Below, piece by piece: positions 17,389 to 27,134 of a DNA stretch of 64,000 bases; the stretch's first letter is position 1, and each line of letters begins with the position of its first letter. The DNA comes from Stenotrophomonas bentonitica (GTDB lineage: Bacteria; Pseudomonadota; Gammaproteobacteria; Xanthomonadales; Xanthomonadaceae): the NCBI RefSeq assembly GCF_013185915.1, contig NZ_JAAZUH010000002.1, positions 496,001-560,000 on the forward strand. Reading direction: 5' to 3'. The notes beneath the pieces are model-generated. The model searched no databases and was not told where the DNA came from. It saw only the letters and a list, made by a program, of their open reading frames with translations. The translations under genes and the position numbers were made by a program.

Positions 17389-17844
17389 ATGCAGTCCTAC
17401 TACTGGGTCAAGACCTTCCACCTGGTGTTCGTGGTGGCGTGGATGGCGTCGGTGTTCTACCTGCCGCGGATCCTGGTCAACCTGAGCGAGACCGCGGGCC
17501 AGCTGCCGGTGATCGAGCGGCTGCAGCTGATGGGCCTGCGCCTGTATCGCTTCGGCCACATGATGTTTGGTTTTGCGCTGATCCTGGGGCTGGTGCTGTG
17601 GCTGGGTTACAAGGTGATTCCGGATTTCCCGACCATGGTCGCACCGGGCGCGGCGGGGTGGCTGCACGCCAAGCTCGGGCTGGTGGTGCTGCTGCTGGTG
17701 TATTTCAGCTGGACCGGGCGGTTGTTGAAAAGCGCGGTGAAGGGGAAGGTGCTGCCGTCTTCGCGCGCGCTGCGCTGGTTCAATGAACTGCCGCTGGTGT
17801 TGTTCATCGGGGTGGTCTGGTTGGTGTTGGCCAAGCCCTTCTGA
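17389..17844 (+). CDS. CopD/HemJ-like integral membrane protein
   Basis: A 151-residue protein with four membrane helices. The opening KTFHLVFVVAWMASVFYLPRI and the later HAKLGLVVLLLVYF carry the two histidines conserved in the UPF0093/HemJ group, which acts as oxygen-independent protoporphyrinogen IX oxidase in haem synthesis in many bacteria. CopD-type copper proteins share the fold, so annotations vary. I favour a HemJ-like assignment from length and motif, but it is inference. GGAG lies 8 bases before the ATG at 17389. Confidence 0.75.
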   Translation: MQSYYWVKTFHLVFVVAWMASVFYLPRILVNLSETAGQLPVIERLQLMGLRLYRFGHMMFGFALILGLVLWLGYKVIPDFPTMVAPGAAGWLHAKLGLVVLLLVYFSWTGRLLKSAVKGKVLPSSRALRWFNELPLVLFIGVVWLVLAKPF

Positions 17845-17860
17845 GGCGCCGGGACGGCGC

Positions 17861-17934
17861 AGCCACGCAGGGCGTGGCTCTACCGTTTCTCAAGCGCGGT
17901 AAAAGGCGGCGGTAGAGCCACGCCCTGCGTGGCT
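17861..17934. repeat. SMAG doublet in inverted orientation
   Basis: AGCCACGCAGGGCGTGGCTCTAC at 17861-17883 faces GTAGAGCCACGCCCTGCGTGGCT at 17912-17934, so the two units are reverse complements apart from the loop. It lies between convergent genes and may act as a transcript-end structure. Confidence 0.85.
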
Positions 17935-17948
17935 GAACGGCCAACCAG

Positions 17949-17976
17949 AAAAAACCGGGCGCAAGGCCCGGTTTTT
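17949..17976. terminator. Bidirectional terminator between CopD-like gene and accA
   Basis: AAAAACCGGGC/GCCCGGTTTTT stem with a short GCAAG loop and A/T runs on both sides, so it can end both the plus-strand and the minus-strand transcript. Confidence 0.85.
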
Positions 17977-17998
17977 CGTTGCGCGAAGAAACGGCCAA

Positions 17999-18958
17999 TC
18001 ACGCCGCTTCGTAAGCCCCGTAGCTGCGCAGGCGCTCATAGCGCTTCTGCAGCAGGTCTTCCGTGGTCAGTGCTTCCAGCGCATCGAGCTCATTGAGCAG
18101 CACGGCCTTCAGACGCTTGGCCATCTGCGCAGGATTACGATGCGCACCGCCGGTCGGCTCGCGCACGACCTTGTCGACCAGGCCCAGGCTCTTCAGGCGC
18201 GGGGCGGTCAGGCCCAGCTGCTCTGCAGCGTCCTTGGCCTTGCCCGCGTCCTTCCACAGGATCGAGGCGCAGCCTTCCGGGCTGATCGTCGAATACACGC
18301 TGTATTCCAGCATCAGGGTGCGGTCGCCCACGCCCAGCGCCAGCGCGCCGCCGGAACCGCCTTCACCGATCACGGTGCAGATCACCGGCACCTTCAGCTC
18401 GGCCATTTCCATCAGGTTGCGCGCGATCGCCTCGGACTGGTTGCGCGATTCGGCGTCGATGCCCGGCCAGGCACCGGCGGTGTCGATCAGGGTCAGCACC
18501 GGCAGGCCGAAACGCTCGGCCATCTTCATCAGGCGCAGTGCCTTGCGGTAACCCTCCGGCTTGGGCATGCCGAAGTTGCGCTTGATCTTTTCCTTGGTGT
18601 CGCGGCCCTTCTGGTGGCCGATCAGCATCACCGAACGGCCACCAATGCGGGCCAGGCCGCCGATGATCGCCTTGTCGTCGGCGAAGGCGCGGTCGCCGGC
18701 CAGCTCCTGGAACTCGTCGCAGATGATGCGGATGTAGTCGGCGGTGTACGGGCGCGACGGATGCCGGGCCAGCTGCAGCACCTGCCACGAGGTCAGGTTG
18801 CGGAAGATCTGGGCGGTGCGCAGGCGCAGCTTGTCCTGCAGGGTGCGCACTTCGGCCTCGACATTGACCGCCGGGCCGGCGCTTGCGCTGCGCAGCTCCT
18901 GGATCTTTGCCTCCAGATCAGCGATGGGTTGCTCGAAGTCGAGGTAGTTCGGATTCAT
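17999..18958 (-). CDS. accA: Acetyl-CoA carboxylase carboxyltransferase subunit alpha
   Basis: A 319-residue protein of normal AccA length. It opens [20 protein letters not shown] and contains [13 protein letters not shown] and [30 protein letters not shown] segments of the carboxyltransferase fold. With AccD it moves the carboxyl group from carboxybiotin to acetyl-CoA, making malonyl-CoA for fatty-acid synthesis in the cytoplasm. It lies downstream of dnaE, 78 bases after that stop, in the order found throughout the gammaproteobacteria. A short palindrome CCCCGTACGGGG at 19011-19022 lies in the gap. Confidence 0.97.
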   Translation of the reverse strand: MNPNYLDFEQPIADLEAKIQELRSASAGPAVNVEAEVRTLQDKLRLRTAQIFRNLTSWQVLQLARHPSRPYTADYIRIICDEFQELAGDRAFADDKAIIGGLARIGGRSVMLIGHQKGRDTKEKIKRNFGMPKPEGYRKALRLMKMAERFGLPVLTLIDTAGAWPGIDAESRNQSEAIARNLMEMAELKVPVICTVIGEGGSGGALALGVGDRTLMLEYSVYSTISPEGCASILWKDAGKAKDAAEQLGLTAPRLKSLGLVDKVVREPTGGAHRNPAQMAKRLKAVLLNELDALEALTTEDLLQKRYERLRSYGAYEAA

Positions 18959-19036
18959 CGGAAGCCGTCGTGAAGAAAAGAGGGAAAGTGTAGCCGAATG
19001 CGTCTAAATGCCCCGTACGGGGTCGTCTGGTAGGCC

Positions 19037-22000
19037 CTAGTTGGCCCACGGGGGACTGTACCGGACCTTCAGCGTGCGCACCGCCGGGTCGGCCCGCAGG
19101 GCGTCCACCAGCTGGCTGTCCACGCGCACGGCGACGTCGCCGGCCACGTCCAGCATGCCGGCCACCGGGCCCTGTTCGGAGCCGAGCAGCAGGTCCAGGC
19201 GCAACGGGGTGCGGCCGGGGCGGTGGCGGTCGAGCAGGGCGTTGACCCGGCTCCACACCGGCTCACCCTGGCGCAGGTCGAGGCGCAGCGACAGGCGCGT
19301 GGCGTAGTTGGCGCAGATTTCCTCGAAGTCCCAGCACTGGCGGATGCGCAGTGCGTAGCCGCCGTTGAACTCGTCCTCGCGCAGGCCGCCCTTGACCACC
19401 AGGATGCGGTCCTTGGTCATCAGGTGGCCGAACTCGGCCAGGCCGTCGGTGAAGGCGCTGCACTCGACCCGGCCCTTGCCGTCCTCGAGTTGCATGAAGA
19501 TCTGGCTCTCGCCCTTGCGGCGCACGCCGACCACCAGGCCGGCCAGGATCACCGGGGTTTCCTGGCGCCACGCACGCTTCTCGCCGTCCTTGCTGGGCCG
19601 GGCCGGCGGAATCAGCTTTTCCAGCATGCCCAGGTCGGTGCCGACCAGTTCCTTGACGTCCTCGGCGTGCGGGTCGAACGGATGGCCGCTGAGGTAAAAG
19701 CCCAGGGTCTCGCGCTCGCCATCCAGCAGCTGGCCCAGGCCCCATTCCTTCGCTTCGGGCAGGTCCAGCTGCAGCGCGGTGCTGACCGGGTCCGGCGCGC
19801 CGAACAGCGAGTTCTGCCCGGAGGCCTTCTCGCGCGACATCTGGTCGGTCGCCTTGAGCACTTCGGGCAGCTGCAGCATCAGCGAGGCGCGGTTCTTGCC
19901 CAGGCCGTCGAGCGCGCCGCAGTTGATCATCGCTTCCAGCGTGCGCCGGTTGAGCTTGCCCGACTCGATGCGCATGCAGAAGTCGAGCAGCGATTCGTAA
20001 CGGCCCTTGGCCACGCGCTCGTCGACCACCGCTTCGCACGCACCCTGGCCGACGCCCTTGATCGCGCCCAGGCCGTACTGAATGGTGTCGGCGCTGGAGG
20101 CTTCGAACATGTACGCCGACTCGTTCACGCGCGGCGGCAGCACGGTCAGGCCAAGGTTGCGGACCTCGGCCAGGAAGCCGACCACCTTGTCGGTGTTGTC
20201 CATGTCCGACGAAAGCGTGGCCGCCATGAATTCGGCCGGGTAATGCCGTTTCAGCCAGGCGGTCTGGTAGCTGACCAGCGCATAGGCGGCGGCGTGCGAC
20301 TTGTTGAAGCCGTAGCCGGCGAACTTCTCCATCAGGTCGAAGATTTCGTCGGCCTTCGGGCCTTCCACGCCGCCCTTGGCCGCACCTTCGCGGAAGATCT
20401 CGCGGTGCTTGGCCATTTCCGCCGGCACCTTCTTGCCCATCGCGCGGCGCAGCAGGTCGGCGCCGCCGAGCGAGTAATCGCCCACGATCTGCGCCATCTG
20501 CATCACCTGCTCCTGGTACACCATGATGCCGTAGGTGTCCTTCAGGATCGCTTCGGTGCGCGGATCGGGATAGATGATTTCCTCCTGGCCGTGCTTACGC
20601 GCGTTGAACGAGGGAATCAGGTCCATCGGGCCGGGGCGGTACAGCGACACCAGCGCGATCAGGTCTTCGAAGCGGTCGGGGCGCGCGTCCTTAAGCAGGC
20701 GGCGCATGCCCGAGGATTCGAACTGGAACACCGCGCCGGTGTTGCCGTTGGCGAAGATGTCCTTGTAGGTCGGCGCGTCGTCGAGCGGAATGGTGGTGAT
20801 GTCCACCGGCGGAATGCCGGCGCGCGCATGCCGCTTGTTGATCGCCTTGACCGCCCAGTCGATGATCGTGAGCGTGCGCAGGCCCAGGAAGTCGAACTTC
20901 ACCAGGCCGATTTCTTCGACGTCGTTCTTGTCGAACTGGGTGACCGGGTTGCGGCCGCGGCCGCCTTCGTCGTGTTCGGCGAACAGCGGGCAGAACTCGG
21001 CCAGCGGCTCGGGCGCGATCACCACGCCACCGGCGTGCTTGCCGGCGTTGCGGGTGAGGTCTTCGAGCTGGCGCGCCAGGTCGATCAGGTCGCGCACGTC
21101 GTCTTCGTTCTGGTAGCGCTGGATCAGCTCCGGCGACGCCATTTCCGAATCCTTGCCTTCGCCCATGGCGTCCTTGAGCGAGATGCCCAGGATGTTGGGA
21201 ATCAGCTTGGAAACGCCGTCGACCAGGCCATACGGGAAGCCGAGCACGCGCCCGGAGTCGCGCACCACGGCCTTGGCGGCCATGGTGCCGTAGGTGATGA
21301 TCTGGCTGACCCGCTCACGGCCATACTTGCGCGCAACGTAGTCGATGACCTCGTCGCGGCGGTCCATGCAGAAGTCGATGTCGAAGTCGGGCATCGACAC
21401 GCGTTCGGGGTTGAGGAACCGCTCGAACAGCAGGTTGTACGGAATCGGGTCGAGGTCGGTGATCTGCAGCGCCCACGCGACCAGCGAACCGGCACCAGAA
21501 CCGCGCCCGGGACCGATCGGAATGCCCTGGTTCTTGCCCCACTGGATGAAGTCGGCCACGATCAGGAAGTAGCCGGGGAAGCCCATCTTGATGATGGTGG
21601 CGAGCTCGAATTCGAGCCGCTCGAAATAGTCTTCGCGGGTCTTGCCGGCGGCCAGCGGGTTCTTTTCCAGGCGCGCTTCCAGGCCCTTGCGCGACTCGCT
21701 GCAGATCCAGCTGTCCAGCGTTTCGTTGTCGGGCACCGGGTAGTCGGGCAGGAAGTAGGTGCCCAGCCGCATTTCCATGTTGCAGCGCTGCGCCAGCGCC
21801 AGCGTGTTGTCGATCGCGTCGGGAATGTCGGCGAACAGCGCGCACATTTCTTCGGGCGACTTGAGGTACTGCTGTTCGCTGTAGTCGCGCGGGCGCTTGG
21901 GATCGTCCAGCACGCGGCCGGAGGAAATGCAGACGCGCGCTTCGTGGGCGCTGAAGTCGTCCGGACGCAGGAAGCGCACGTCGTTGGTGGCGACCACCGG

Positions 22001-22618
22001 CAGGCCGCGCTGGCCGGCGGCCATCAGCGCGAACTGGTTGAAGGCTTCTTCGCCGTCGCGCCCGGTGCGGGTCAGTTCCAGGTGCAGGCCGTCGCCGAAC
22101 ACGCGCTGCCAGTCGGCCAGCTGCTGTTCGGCCAGGTCGTGGCGGCCATCGCCGGCCAGGCGCCCGGCCAGGCTGTCGCGGCCGGCCAGGGCGAACAGGT
22201 TGTGGCACCCGGCCTTGAGCCAGTCCGGATGCACGGCAACGCCGCCTTCGGGGCGGTGGCCCTCCATCCAGGCGCGGGTCAGCAGGCGCGAGAGGCTGAG
22301 ATAGCCTTCGCGGTCGCGGCAGAGCAGGGTCATGCGCCAGGGCGTCATGCCCTCTTCGGCGATCATGATGTCGGCGCCGGCGATGGGCTTGATGCCCACG
22401 GTTTCGGCGGCCTTGTAGAACTTGACCAGCGCGAACAGGTTGTTCAGGTCGGTCACGGCCAGGGCCGGCAGGTTCAGTTCGACCGCGCGGCTGAGCAGGT
22501 TGGCCTGCTTGGCCTTTTTCGGGTCAGCCTGATCCGGTTTCGCCGGGACACGGATGGTCGAATCCGCCAGCGAAAATTCGGTGTGGACGTGGAGATGTAC
22601 GAAACGGGAAGTGGTCAT
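19037..22618 (-). CDS. dnaE: DNA polymerase III alpha subunit
   Basis: A 1193-residue replicative polymerase subunit. The PHP domain opens the protein (VHLHVHTEFSLADS). The palm has PDFDIDF at 410-416, holding the first two catalytic aspartates, and the third lies in the KFDFLGLRTL segment. A helix-hairpin-helix, an OB domain (about 1000-1080) and a C-terminal tau-binding tail follow. It synthesises both strands at the replication fork with the clamp and epsilon. Start ATG at 22618. A long open frame on the opposite strand (19223-22633) is an artefact of high GC. Possible own promoter at 22643-22671. Confidence 0.97.
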   Translation of the reverse strand: MTTSRFVHLHVHTEFSLADSTIRVPAKPDQADPKKAKQANLLSRAVELNLPALAVTDLNNLFALVKFYKAAETVGIKPIAGADIMIAEEGMTPWRMTLLCRDREGYLSLSRLLTRAWMEGHRPEGGVAVHPDWLKAGCHNLFALAGRDSLAGRLAGDGRHDLAEQQLADWQRVFGDGLHLELTRTGRDGEEAFNQFALMAAGQRGLPVVATNDVRFLRPDDFSAHEARVCISSGRVLDDPKRPRDYSEQQYLKSPEEMCALFADIPDAIDNTLALAQRCNMEMRLGTYFLPDYPVPDNETLDSWICSESRKGLEARLEKNPLAAGKTREDYFERLEFELATIIKMGFPGYFLIVADFIQWGKNQGIPIGPGRGSGAGSLVAWALQITDLDPIPYNLLFERFLNPERVSMPDFDIDFCMDRRDEVIDYVARKYGRERVSQIITYGTMAAKAVVRDSGRVLGFPYGLVDGVSKLIPNILGISLKDAMGEGKDSEMASPELIQRYQNEDDVRDLIDLARQLEDLTRNAGKHAGGVVIAPEPLAEFCPLFAEHDEGGRGRNPVTQFDKNDVEEIGLVKFDFLGLRTLTIIDWAVKAINKRHARAGIPPVDITTIPLDDAPTYKDIFANGNTGAVFQFESSGMRRLLKDARPDRFEDLIALVSLYRPGPMDLIPSFNARKHGQEEIIYPDPRTEAILKDTYGIMVYQEQVMQMAQIVGDYSLGGADLLRRAMGKKVPAEMAKHREIFREGAAKGGVEGPKADEIFDLMEKFAGYGFNKSHAAAYALVSYQTAWLKRHYPAEFMAATLSSDMDNTDKVVGFLAEVRNLGLTVLPPRVNESAYMFEASSADTIQYGLGAIKGVGQGACEAVVDERVAKGRYESLLDFCMRIESGKLNRRTLEAMINCGALDGLGKNRASLMLQLPEVLKATDQMSREKASGQNSLFGAPDPVSTALQLDLPEAKEWGLGQLLDGERETLGFYLSGHPFDPHAEDVKELVGTDLGMLEKLIPPARPSKDGEKRAWRQETPVILAGLVVGVRRKGESQIFMQLEDGKGRVECSAFTDGLAEFGHLMTKDRILVVKGGLREDEFNGGYALRIRQCWDFEEICANYATRLSLRLDLRQGEPVWSRVNALLDRHRPGRTPLRLDLLLGSEQGPVAGMLDVAGDVAVRVDSQLVDALRADPAVRTLKVRYSPPWAN

Positions 22619-22642
22619 GCCGGGCCAATGTAATGCCCGGTC

Positions 22643-22671
22643 AGGGTAGCGGTGCGGCGCAGGCCGAACAA
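22643..22671 (-). promoter_or_regulatory. Candidate promoter of dnaE
   Basis: On the minus strand, TTGTTC and TACCCT are separated by 17 bases in the 91-base gap between rnhB and dnaE, ending about 25 bases before the dnaE ATG. Sequence match is moderate; the role is inferred. Confidence 0.35.
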
Positions 22672-22709
22672 GGCTTGACAGGGCGCGGGGTTAAGGCGGG
22701 CCGCGCCGG

Positions 22710-23351
22710 TTACGCGATCACGCATTCCCGCACCGGCGCGAAGCTCTGCCGGTGGTGGGCGCAGGGGCCATGCGCGCGCAGCGCGGCCAGGTGGGCCGGG
22801 GTGCCGTAGCCCTTGTGCTGGTCGAAGCCGTATTCGGGGTGCTGCTCATGCAGCTGCAGCATGTAGCGGTCGCGGCTGACCTTGGCCAGGATCGAGGCGG
22901 CCATGATGGCGCGGTCGAGGGCGTCGCCGCCGATCAGGGCCTCGGCCGGGCAGGGCAGGCCCTTGGGCACCTTGTTGCCGTCGATGCGGGCGAACTGGGC
23001 CACGTGCGACACCGCTTCGACCGCGCGGCGCATGCCCAGCATCGTGGCCTGGTAGATGTTGAGGGTGTCGATCTCGGCGACGTCGACCATCACCACGTGG
23101 AAGGCCAGGGCGCGCTGCTGGATCCGGTCGAACAGCTGGTCGCGGCGAAGCGCGGGGAGCTGCTTGGAGTCGTCCAGGCCATTCAGGCGCGGGCGGTCCG
23201 GGCAGAACACCACGGCGGCCACGGCCACCGGGCCGGCCAGCGGGCCACGCCCGGCTTCGTCGACCCCGGCCACGTAGCGTGGGGCGACGGTGGCCAGGGC
23301 AGCGCCGTCGAACAGCGCCAGCGAGGCGGCCGCGGCGTGGCGGCGGCTCAT
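22710..23351 (-). CDS. rnhB: Ribonuclease HII
   Basis: A 213-residue enzyme that cuts the RNA strand of RNA-DNA hybrids and removes misincorporated ribonucleotides. The first motif [12 protein letters not shown] holds catalytic Asp31 and Glu32; later acidic residues lie in [11 protein letters not shown] and [11 protein letters not shown]. Its ATG overlaps the lpxB stop (ATGA at 23348-23351), making it the next cistron of the lpxD-fabZ-lpxA-lpxB operon. Length and motifs are normal. Confidence 0.96.
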   Translation of the reverse strand: MSRRHAAAASLALFDGAALATVAPRYVAGVDEAGRGPLAGPVAVAAVVFCPDRPRLNGLDDSKQLPALRRDQLFDRIQQRALAFHVVMVDVAEIDTLNIYQATMLGMRRAVEAVSHVAQFARIDGNKVPKGLPCPAEALIGGDALDRAIMAASILAKVSRDRYMLQLHEQHPEYGFDQHKGYGTPAHLAALRAHGPCAHHRQSFAPVRECVIA

Positions 23352-24529
23352 GCCGGGGTGCCGGGGGCGGGGCCGCGCGTGAGCAGTTCGGCGACGGCAT
23401 CGGCGGCGCGGGCGGAGGCGTCCTGGCGCAGCTGCAGGTGCAGCTGTTCGTAGGTCGGCTGGATGTCAAGCGCGCGCTGCGGGTGGTCGAACCACTGCTG
23501 GATGGCGTCGGCGAGCTTGTCCGGCACGCAGTCGTGCTGGATCAGCTCGGGGGCGAGGTCCTTGCCGGCCAGGATGTTGGGCAGGGCGAAGCGGTCGACC
23601 TTGATCAGGCCCAGCGCCTTGACGATGCGGTAGGTCAGCTCGGCAACGCGGTAACCCACCACCATCGGGCGCTTGACCAGCATGGTTTCGAGGGTGGCGG
23701 TGCCGGAGGCGAGCACGACCACGTCGGCGGCGATCATCGCGGTGCGGGCGTCGCCGTCGAGCACGTGCGAATAGGCTACCGGCAGCGCGGAGCGCGAGAG
23801 CTGTTCGGTGATCAGGCGACGGCAGGCCGGGTTGGCGGCAGGCACCACCACGTGCAGGCCGGGAATGCGTTCGGAGACCTGCCAGGCGGCTTCGAAGAAG
23901 GCTTCGCCGAGCTTGCTGATCTCGCCCAGGCGGCTGCCGGGCAGCACGGCGAGGACCTTGGCGTTGCAGGGCAGGCCGAGGGCGACCCGGGCGGCGTCAC
24001 GGTCGCTGTGCAGGGGAATGTCGTCGGCCATCGGGTGGCCGACGAAACGCGCGTCGATGCCATGGCGGGCATAGATCGGCGGTTCCATCGGGAACAGGCA
24101 CAGCACCAGGTCGGCGCTGGCGCCGATCTTCTCGGCGCGCTTTTCGCGCCAGGCCCAGACCGAGGGGCTGACGTAGTGCACGGTGCGCACGCCGCGCTCC
24201 TTCAGCCAGCGCTCGACGCCGAGGTTGAAGTCGGGGGCGTCGATGCCGATGAACACGTCCGGCTGCCACTCGAGCACGCGGCTGCGGAAGGCCTTGCGCA
24301 GCTTGAGCAGGCGCGGCAGGTGGCGCAGCACTTCGGTCAGGCCCATGACGGCCAGTTCGCTGGCGTCGAACCAGGTCTGGCAGCCGGCATTGCGCATGGC
24401 GTCGCCGCCGATGCCGGCAAACTCGGCATCGGGGAAACGCTGTTGCAGTTCACGCACCAGGCCGGCGCCGAGCAGGTCGCCGGAGGCTTCGCCGGCGACC
24501 AGGGCGATCCGCAGCGGGCGGCCGGTCAT
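23348..24529 (-). CDS. lpxB: Lipid-A-disaccharide synthase
   Basis: A 393-residue GT19 glycosyltransferase that joins UDP-2,3-diacylglucosamine and lipid X to form the lipid A disaccharide, at the cytoplasmic face of the inner membrane. The opening [20 protein letters not shown] is the family signature; [11 protein letters not shown] and [12 protein letters not shown] mark the interdomain and nucleotide-binding regions. ATGA overlaps with both lpxA upstream and rnhB downstream show a tightly coupled operon. Confidence 0.96.
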   Translation of the reverse strand: MTGRPLRIALVAGEASGDLLGAGLVRELQQRFPDAEFAGIGGDAMRNAGCQTWFDASELAVMGLTEVLRHLPRLLKLRKAFRSRVLEWQPDVFIGIDAPDFNLGVERWLKERGVRTVHYVSPSVWAWREKRAEKIGASADLVLCLFPMEPPIYARHGIDARFVGHPMADDIPLHSDRDAARVALGLPCNAKVLAVLPGSRLGEISKLGEAFFEAAWQVSERIPGLHVVVPAANPACRRLITEQLSRSALPVAYSHVLDGDARTAMIAADVVVLASGTATLETMLVKRPMVVGYRVAELTYRIVKALGLIKVDRFALPNILAGKDLAPELIQHDCVPDKLADAIQQWFDHPQRALDIQPTYEQLHLQLRQDASARAADAVAELLTRGPAPGTPA

Positions 24530-25311
24530 CGCAGCAGGGGCCTCTCGGCGTGCTCGATGAAGTCCAGCATGTCCTTGACGTCAGGGCTGTGCGCGGCCTG
24601 TTCGGCGAGCTGGACCTTGGCTTCGGCCAGCGGCAGGCCGGCCACGTACAGGGTGCGGTAGGCGCGCTTGATGCTGGCGATGCGCTCGGCGTCGAAGCCG
24701 CGACGCTTGAGGCCTTCGCTGTTGATGCCGCGCGGGCGGCCGAGCGAGTCGCTGCCGACCATGGTGAACGGGGGAACGTCGCCATTGGTGAGCGCGCCCA
24801 TGCCGAGGAAGGCGTGGGCACCGATGCGGCAGAACTGGTGGGCACCGGCGAAGCCGCTGATGATGACGTAGTCGCCGACGGTGACGTGCCCGGCCAGGGT
24901 GGTGTTGTTGGAGAACACGCAGTTGTTGCCCACGTGGCAGTCGTGCGCGACGTGGGTGTAGGCGAGCATCCAGTTGCCGTTGCCGATGGTGGTGATGCCA
25001 CCGCCGCCGCCGGTACCGCGGTTGAGGGTGACGAATTCGCGGAACACGTTGTCGTCGCCGATCACCAGTTCGGTGCGTTCGCCGGCGTACTTCTTGTCCT
25101 GCGGTTCGCCGCCGACGGCAACATGGCCGATGAAGCGGTTGTTGCGGCCGATCCGGGTGGGGCCGTGGATGGAGCAGTGCGGGCCGACCTCGGTGCCTTC
25201 ACCGATCTCGACGTCGGCACCGATCAGGCAGAACGCACCGACACGCACATCCGCCGCCAGTTTTGCCGACGGGTCGATGACCGCGGTGGGGTGGATGAGC
25301 GGCGCGTTCAT
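24526..25311 (-). CDS. lpxA: UDP-N-acetylglucosamine acyltransferase
   Basis: A 261-residue left-handed beta-helix enzyme that performs the first step of lipid A synthesis, adding a hydroxyacyl chain from acyl carrier protein to UDP-GlcNAc. Hexapeptide repeats fill residues about 1-190, and the catalytic histidine is His123 in VAHDC. A C-terminal helical domain follows. The ATG at 25311 overlaps the fabZ stop; an in-frame extension to 25377 lies inside fabZ and is rejected. A GGGGG run occurs near residues 101-105. Confidence 0.96.
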   Translation of the reverse strand: MNAPLIHPTAVIDPSAKLAADVRVGAFCLIGADVEIGEGTEVGPHCSIHGPTRIGRNNRFIGHVAVGGEPQDKKYAGERTELVIGDDNVFREFVTLNRGTGGGGGITTIGNGNWMLAYTHVAHDCHVGNNCVFSNNTTLAGHVTVGDYVIISGFAGAHQFCRIGAHAFLGMGALTNGDVPPFTMVGSDSLGRPRGINSEGLKRRGFDAERIASIKRAYRTLYVAGLPLAEAKVQLAEQAAHSPDVKDMLDFIEHAERPLLR

Positions 25312-25763
25312 TCGCGGGTGCCGGCGCAGAGGACTTCGGCGCAGGCGACGACTTCGCCGTCGACCTTGGCCATGCACTCGTACACGGCCATGTTGCGGAT
25401 GACGCGCTTGATCTGGACGTGCATTTCAAGCACGTCGCCGGGGACGACCTGCTTGCTGAAGCGGGCTTTGTCGACCTTGACCATGTAGAACAGCTTGGAC
25501 TGGGCGTCGCGGCCCAGGGTGAGCTGGGTCAGGACGCCACCGGCCTGGGCCATGGCTTCGATGATCAGCACGCCGGGCATGATCGGCTGGCTGGGGAAGT
25601 GGCCCTGGAAGAACGGTTCGTTGATGCTGACGTTCTTGGTGGCGACGATGGTGCGGTTTTCGTAGTCGATGGAAACGACCTTGTCGACCAGCAGGAAGGG
25701 GTAGCGGTGCGGGATCAACGCCTGGATCTGGGTGATGTCCGGCAGCTTCTGTTCGTGGCTCAT
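25308..25763 (-). CDS. fabZ: 3-hydroxyacyl-ACP dehydratase
   Basis: A 151-residue hotdog-fold enzyme that dehydrates 3-hydroxyacyl-ACP in fatty-acid elongation. The catalytic pair is His55 ([14 protein letters not shown]) and Glu69 ([10 protein letters not shown]). It competes with LpxA and LpxD for the hydroxyacyl-ACP pool, which fits its place between them. The ATG at 25763 overlaps the lpxD stop (ATGA). Confidence 0.96.
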   Translation of the reverse strand: MSHEQKLPDITQIQALIPHRYPFLLVDKVVSIDYENRTIVATKNVSINEPFFQGHFPSQPIMPGVLIIEAMAQAGGVLTQLTLGRDAQSKLFYMVKVDKARFSKQVVPGDVLEMHVQIKRVIRNMAVYECMAKVDGEVVACAEVLCAGTRE

Positions 25764-26782
25764 TCCTTCTCCTTGCTTACAGACAGGATGCGACGGGCCA
25801 GGGCATCGAGCTGCTTGAAGCGCGCGGCGTTCTTGCGCCACGTGCGGTTGTCGGTCAACGGGGTACCGGAGGAATACTCGCCCGGTTCGGTAATGGAGTT
25901 GCGCACGACGGACTTGCCGGTGATGACCACCTTGTCGCAGATCTCGAGGTGGCCGACGACGCCGACGGCGCCGCCGAGCAGGCAGTAGCGGCCGATCTTG
26001 GCGCTGCCGGCAATGCCGGTGCAGCCGGCGATGGCGGAGTGGGCGCCGATCTGGACGTTGTGGGCGATCTGGACGAGGTTGTCCAGGCGGACGTCGTTGT
26101 CGAGCACGGTATCTTCAAGGGCGCCACGGTCGACGCAGGTGTTGGCGCCGATCTCGCAGTCGTCGCCGATGCGCACGCCGCCGAGCTGGGGCACCTTGAT
26201 CCAGCTGCCGGCGTCCATGGCCAGGCCGAAGCCGTCGGCACCGAGTACGGCGCCGGGATGGATGCGCACGCGCTTGCCGATCCGGACGCGGGTGACGAGG
26301 GTGACGCGGGCGATCAGTTCGCAGCCGGTGTCGAGGGTGCAGTCTTCGCCGATGATGCTGCCGGGGCCGATGATGCAGTTTTCGCCGACGACGCTGCGGG
26401 CGCCGATGGTGACGAAGGGGCCGATGTGGGCGCTGGCGGCGATCCGGGCGTCGGGGTCGATGACGGCGCTGGGGTGGATGCCGGGCGGCCGGGTCGGGGC
26501 GATGTCGAACAGCGCGGCGATCTTGGCGAAGGTGGTGTAGGGGTCCTTGGCGATCAACGCGGTGGCGGGGGCCGCTTCGGCGTCGTCGGCGCGCAGCACT
26601 ACGATGCCGGCCTGGCTGTCGGCCAGCTGGGTCCGGTAGCGCGGGTTGGCCAGGAAGGTCAGCTGGCCGGGGCCGGCATGGGCAAGCGTGGCCACGCCAC
26701 GGATGGCGGTGCTGCCATCACCATGGACCTGCAGGCCAAACTGCTCGGCGAGTTGCTGGGCGGTATAGGTAGGAGTGTTCAC
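25760..26782 (-). CDS. lpxD: UDP-3-O-acyl-glucosamine N-acyltransferase
   Basis: A 340-residue left-handed beta-helix enzyme, third step of lipid A synthesis. An N-terminal uridine-binding domain (about 1-100) is followed by hexapeptide repeats (about 100-300) with the catalytic histidine in VQIAHNVQIG, and a C-terminal helix. It starts with GTG at 26782; no strong ribosome site is seen. It opens the lpxD-fabZ-lpxA-lpxB-rnhB cistrons, which overlap by 4 bases each. Upstream, in place of the skp/ompH gene found here in enterobacteria, there is a repeat element. Confidence 0.95.
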   Translation of the reverse strand: MNTPTYTAQQLAEQFGLQVHGDGSTAIRGVATLAHAGPGQLTFLANPRYRTQLADSQAGIVVLRADDAEAAPATALIAKDPYTTFAKIAALFDIAPTRPPGIHPSAVIDPDARIAASAHIGPFVTIGARSVVGENCIIGPGSIIGEDCTLDTGCELIARVTLVTRVRIGKRVRIHPGAVLGADGFGLAMDAGSWIKVPQLGGVRIGDDCEIGANTCVDRGALEDTVLDNDVRLDNLVQIAHNVQIGAHSAIAGCTGIAGSAKIGRYCLLGGAVGVVGHLEICDKVVITGKSVVRNSITEPGEYSSGTPLTDNRTWRKNAARFKQLDALARRILSVSKEKE

Positions 26783-26854
26783 GGCGGAAGTTTACCGTGT
26801 GGCGTGACTGCGGTCATGTTTGGCCGGTTTACGTTCTTCCGGATTGCATGGACG

Positions 26855-26877
26855 GTAGAGCCGGGCCCTGCCCGGCT
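26855..26877 (+). repeat. SMAG-type REP hairpin
   Basis: GTAGAGCCGGGCCCTGCCC then GGCT; it heads long inverted repeat copy 5 in the lpxD-bamA gap. Confidence 0.85.
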
Positions 26878-27060
26878 GCTGTTGGATTCGTGCGAACAGC
26901 CCTCGGCTGAGGCGTTCCCTGGTCATGGGCCGGCGGGCGGGGGGTACGGGACACGCCTTAAATCTCCCGTTAGGCTCGGGCGGCACATCCATGTGCCTTC
27001 ACGGTCCCGTACCCCCCGCCCGCCGGCCCATCCATGGTGTGCTGGGGGCCAAGGGAAACG
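26878..27060 (+). repeat. Long inverted repeat element, copy 5 (forward)
   Basis: Arms of 26 bases at 26927-26952 and 27004-27029 are perfectly complementary (GGGCGGGGGGTACGGGAC type). The centre, about 50 bases with ACATCCATGTGCC, recurs in reverse in copy 6 at 54067-54118. With the SMAG and the bamA terminator it fills the gene-free stretch 26783-27134. Confidence 0.85.
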
Positions 27061-27087
27061 CCGACCGGGCGCTGCCCGACTCAAACA

Positions 27088-27113
27088 AAAACGCCGGGCT
27101 ATGCCCGGCGTTT
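27088..27113 (-). terminator. Terminator of bamA
   Basis: Stem AAACGCCGGGC/GCCCGGCGTTT with a TAT loop, followed on the minus strand by TTGTTTG. It lies 22 bases past the bamA stop, so lpxD needs its own promoter or read-through. Confidence 0.85.
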
Positions 27114-27134
27114 CTGCTGTCTGCGGTGGCTGGT

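Noticed and set aside
19223..22633. A 1136-codon plus-strand frame
   Set aside because: Exactly antisense to dnaE, with the Gly/Val/Ala/His composition of a shadow frame and no domain.
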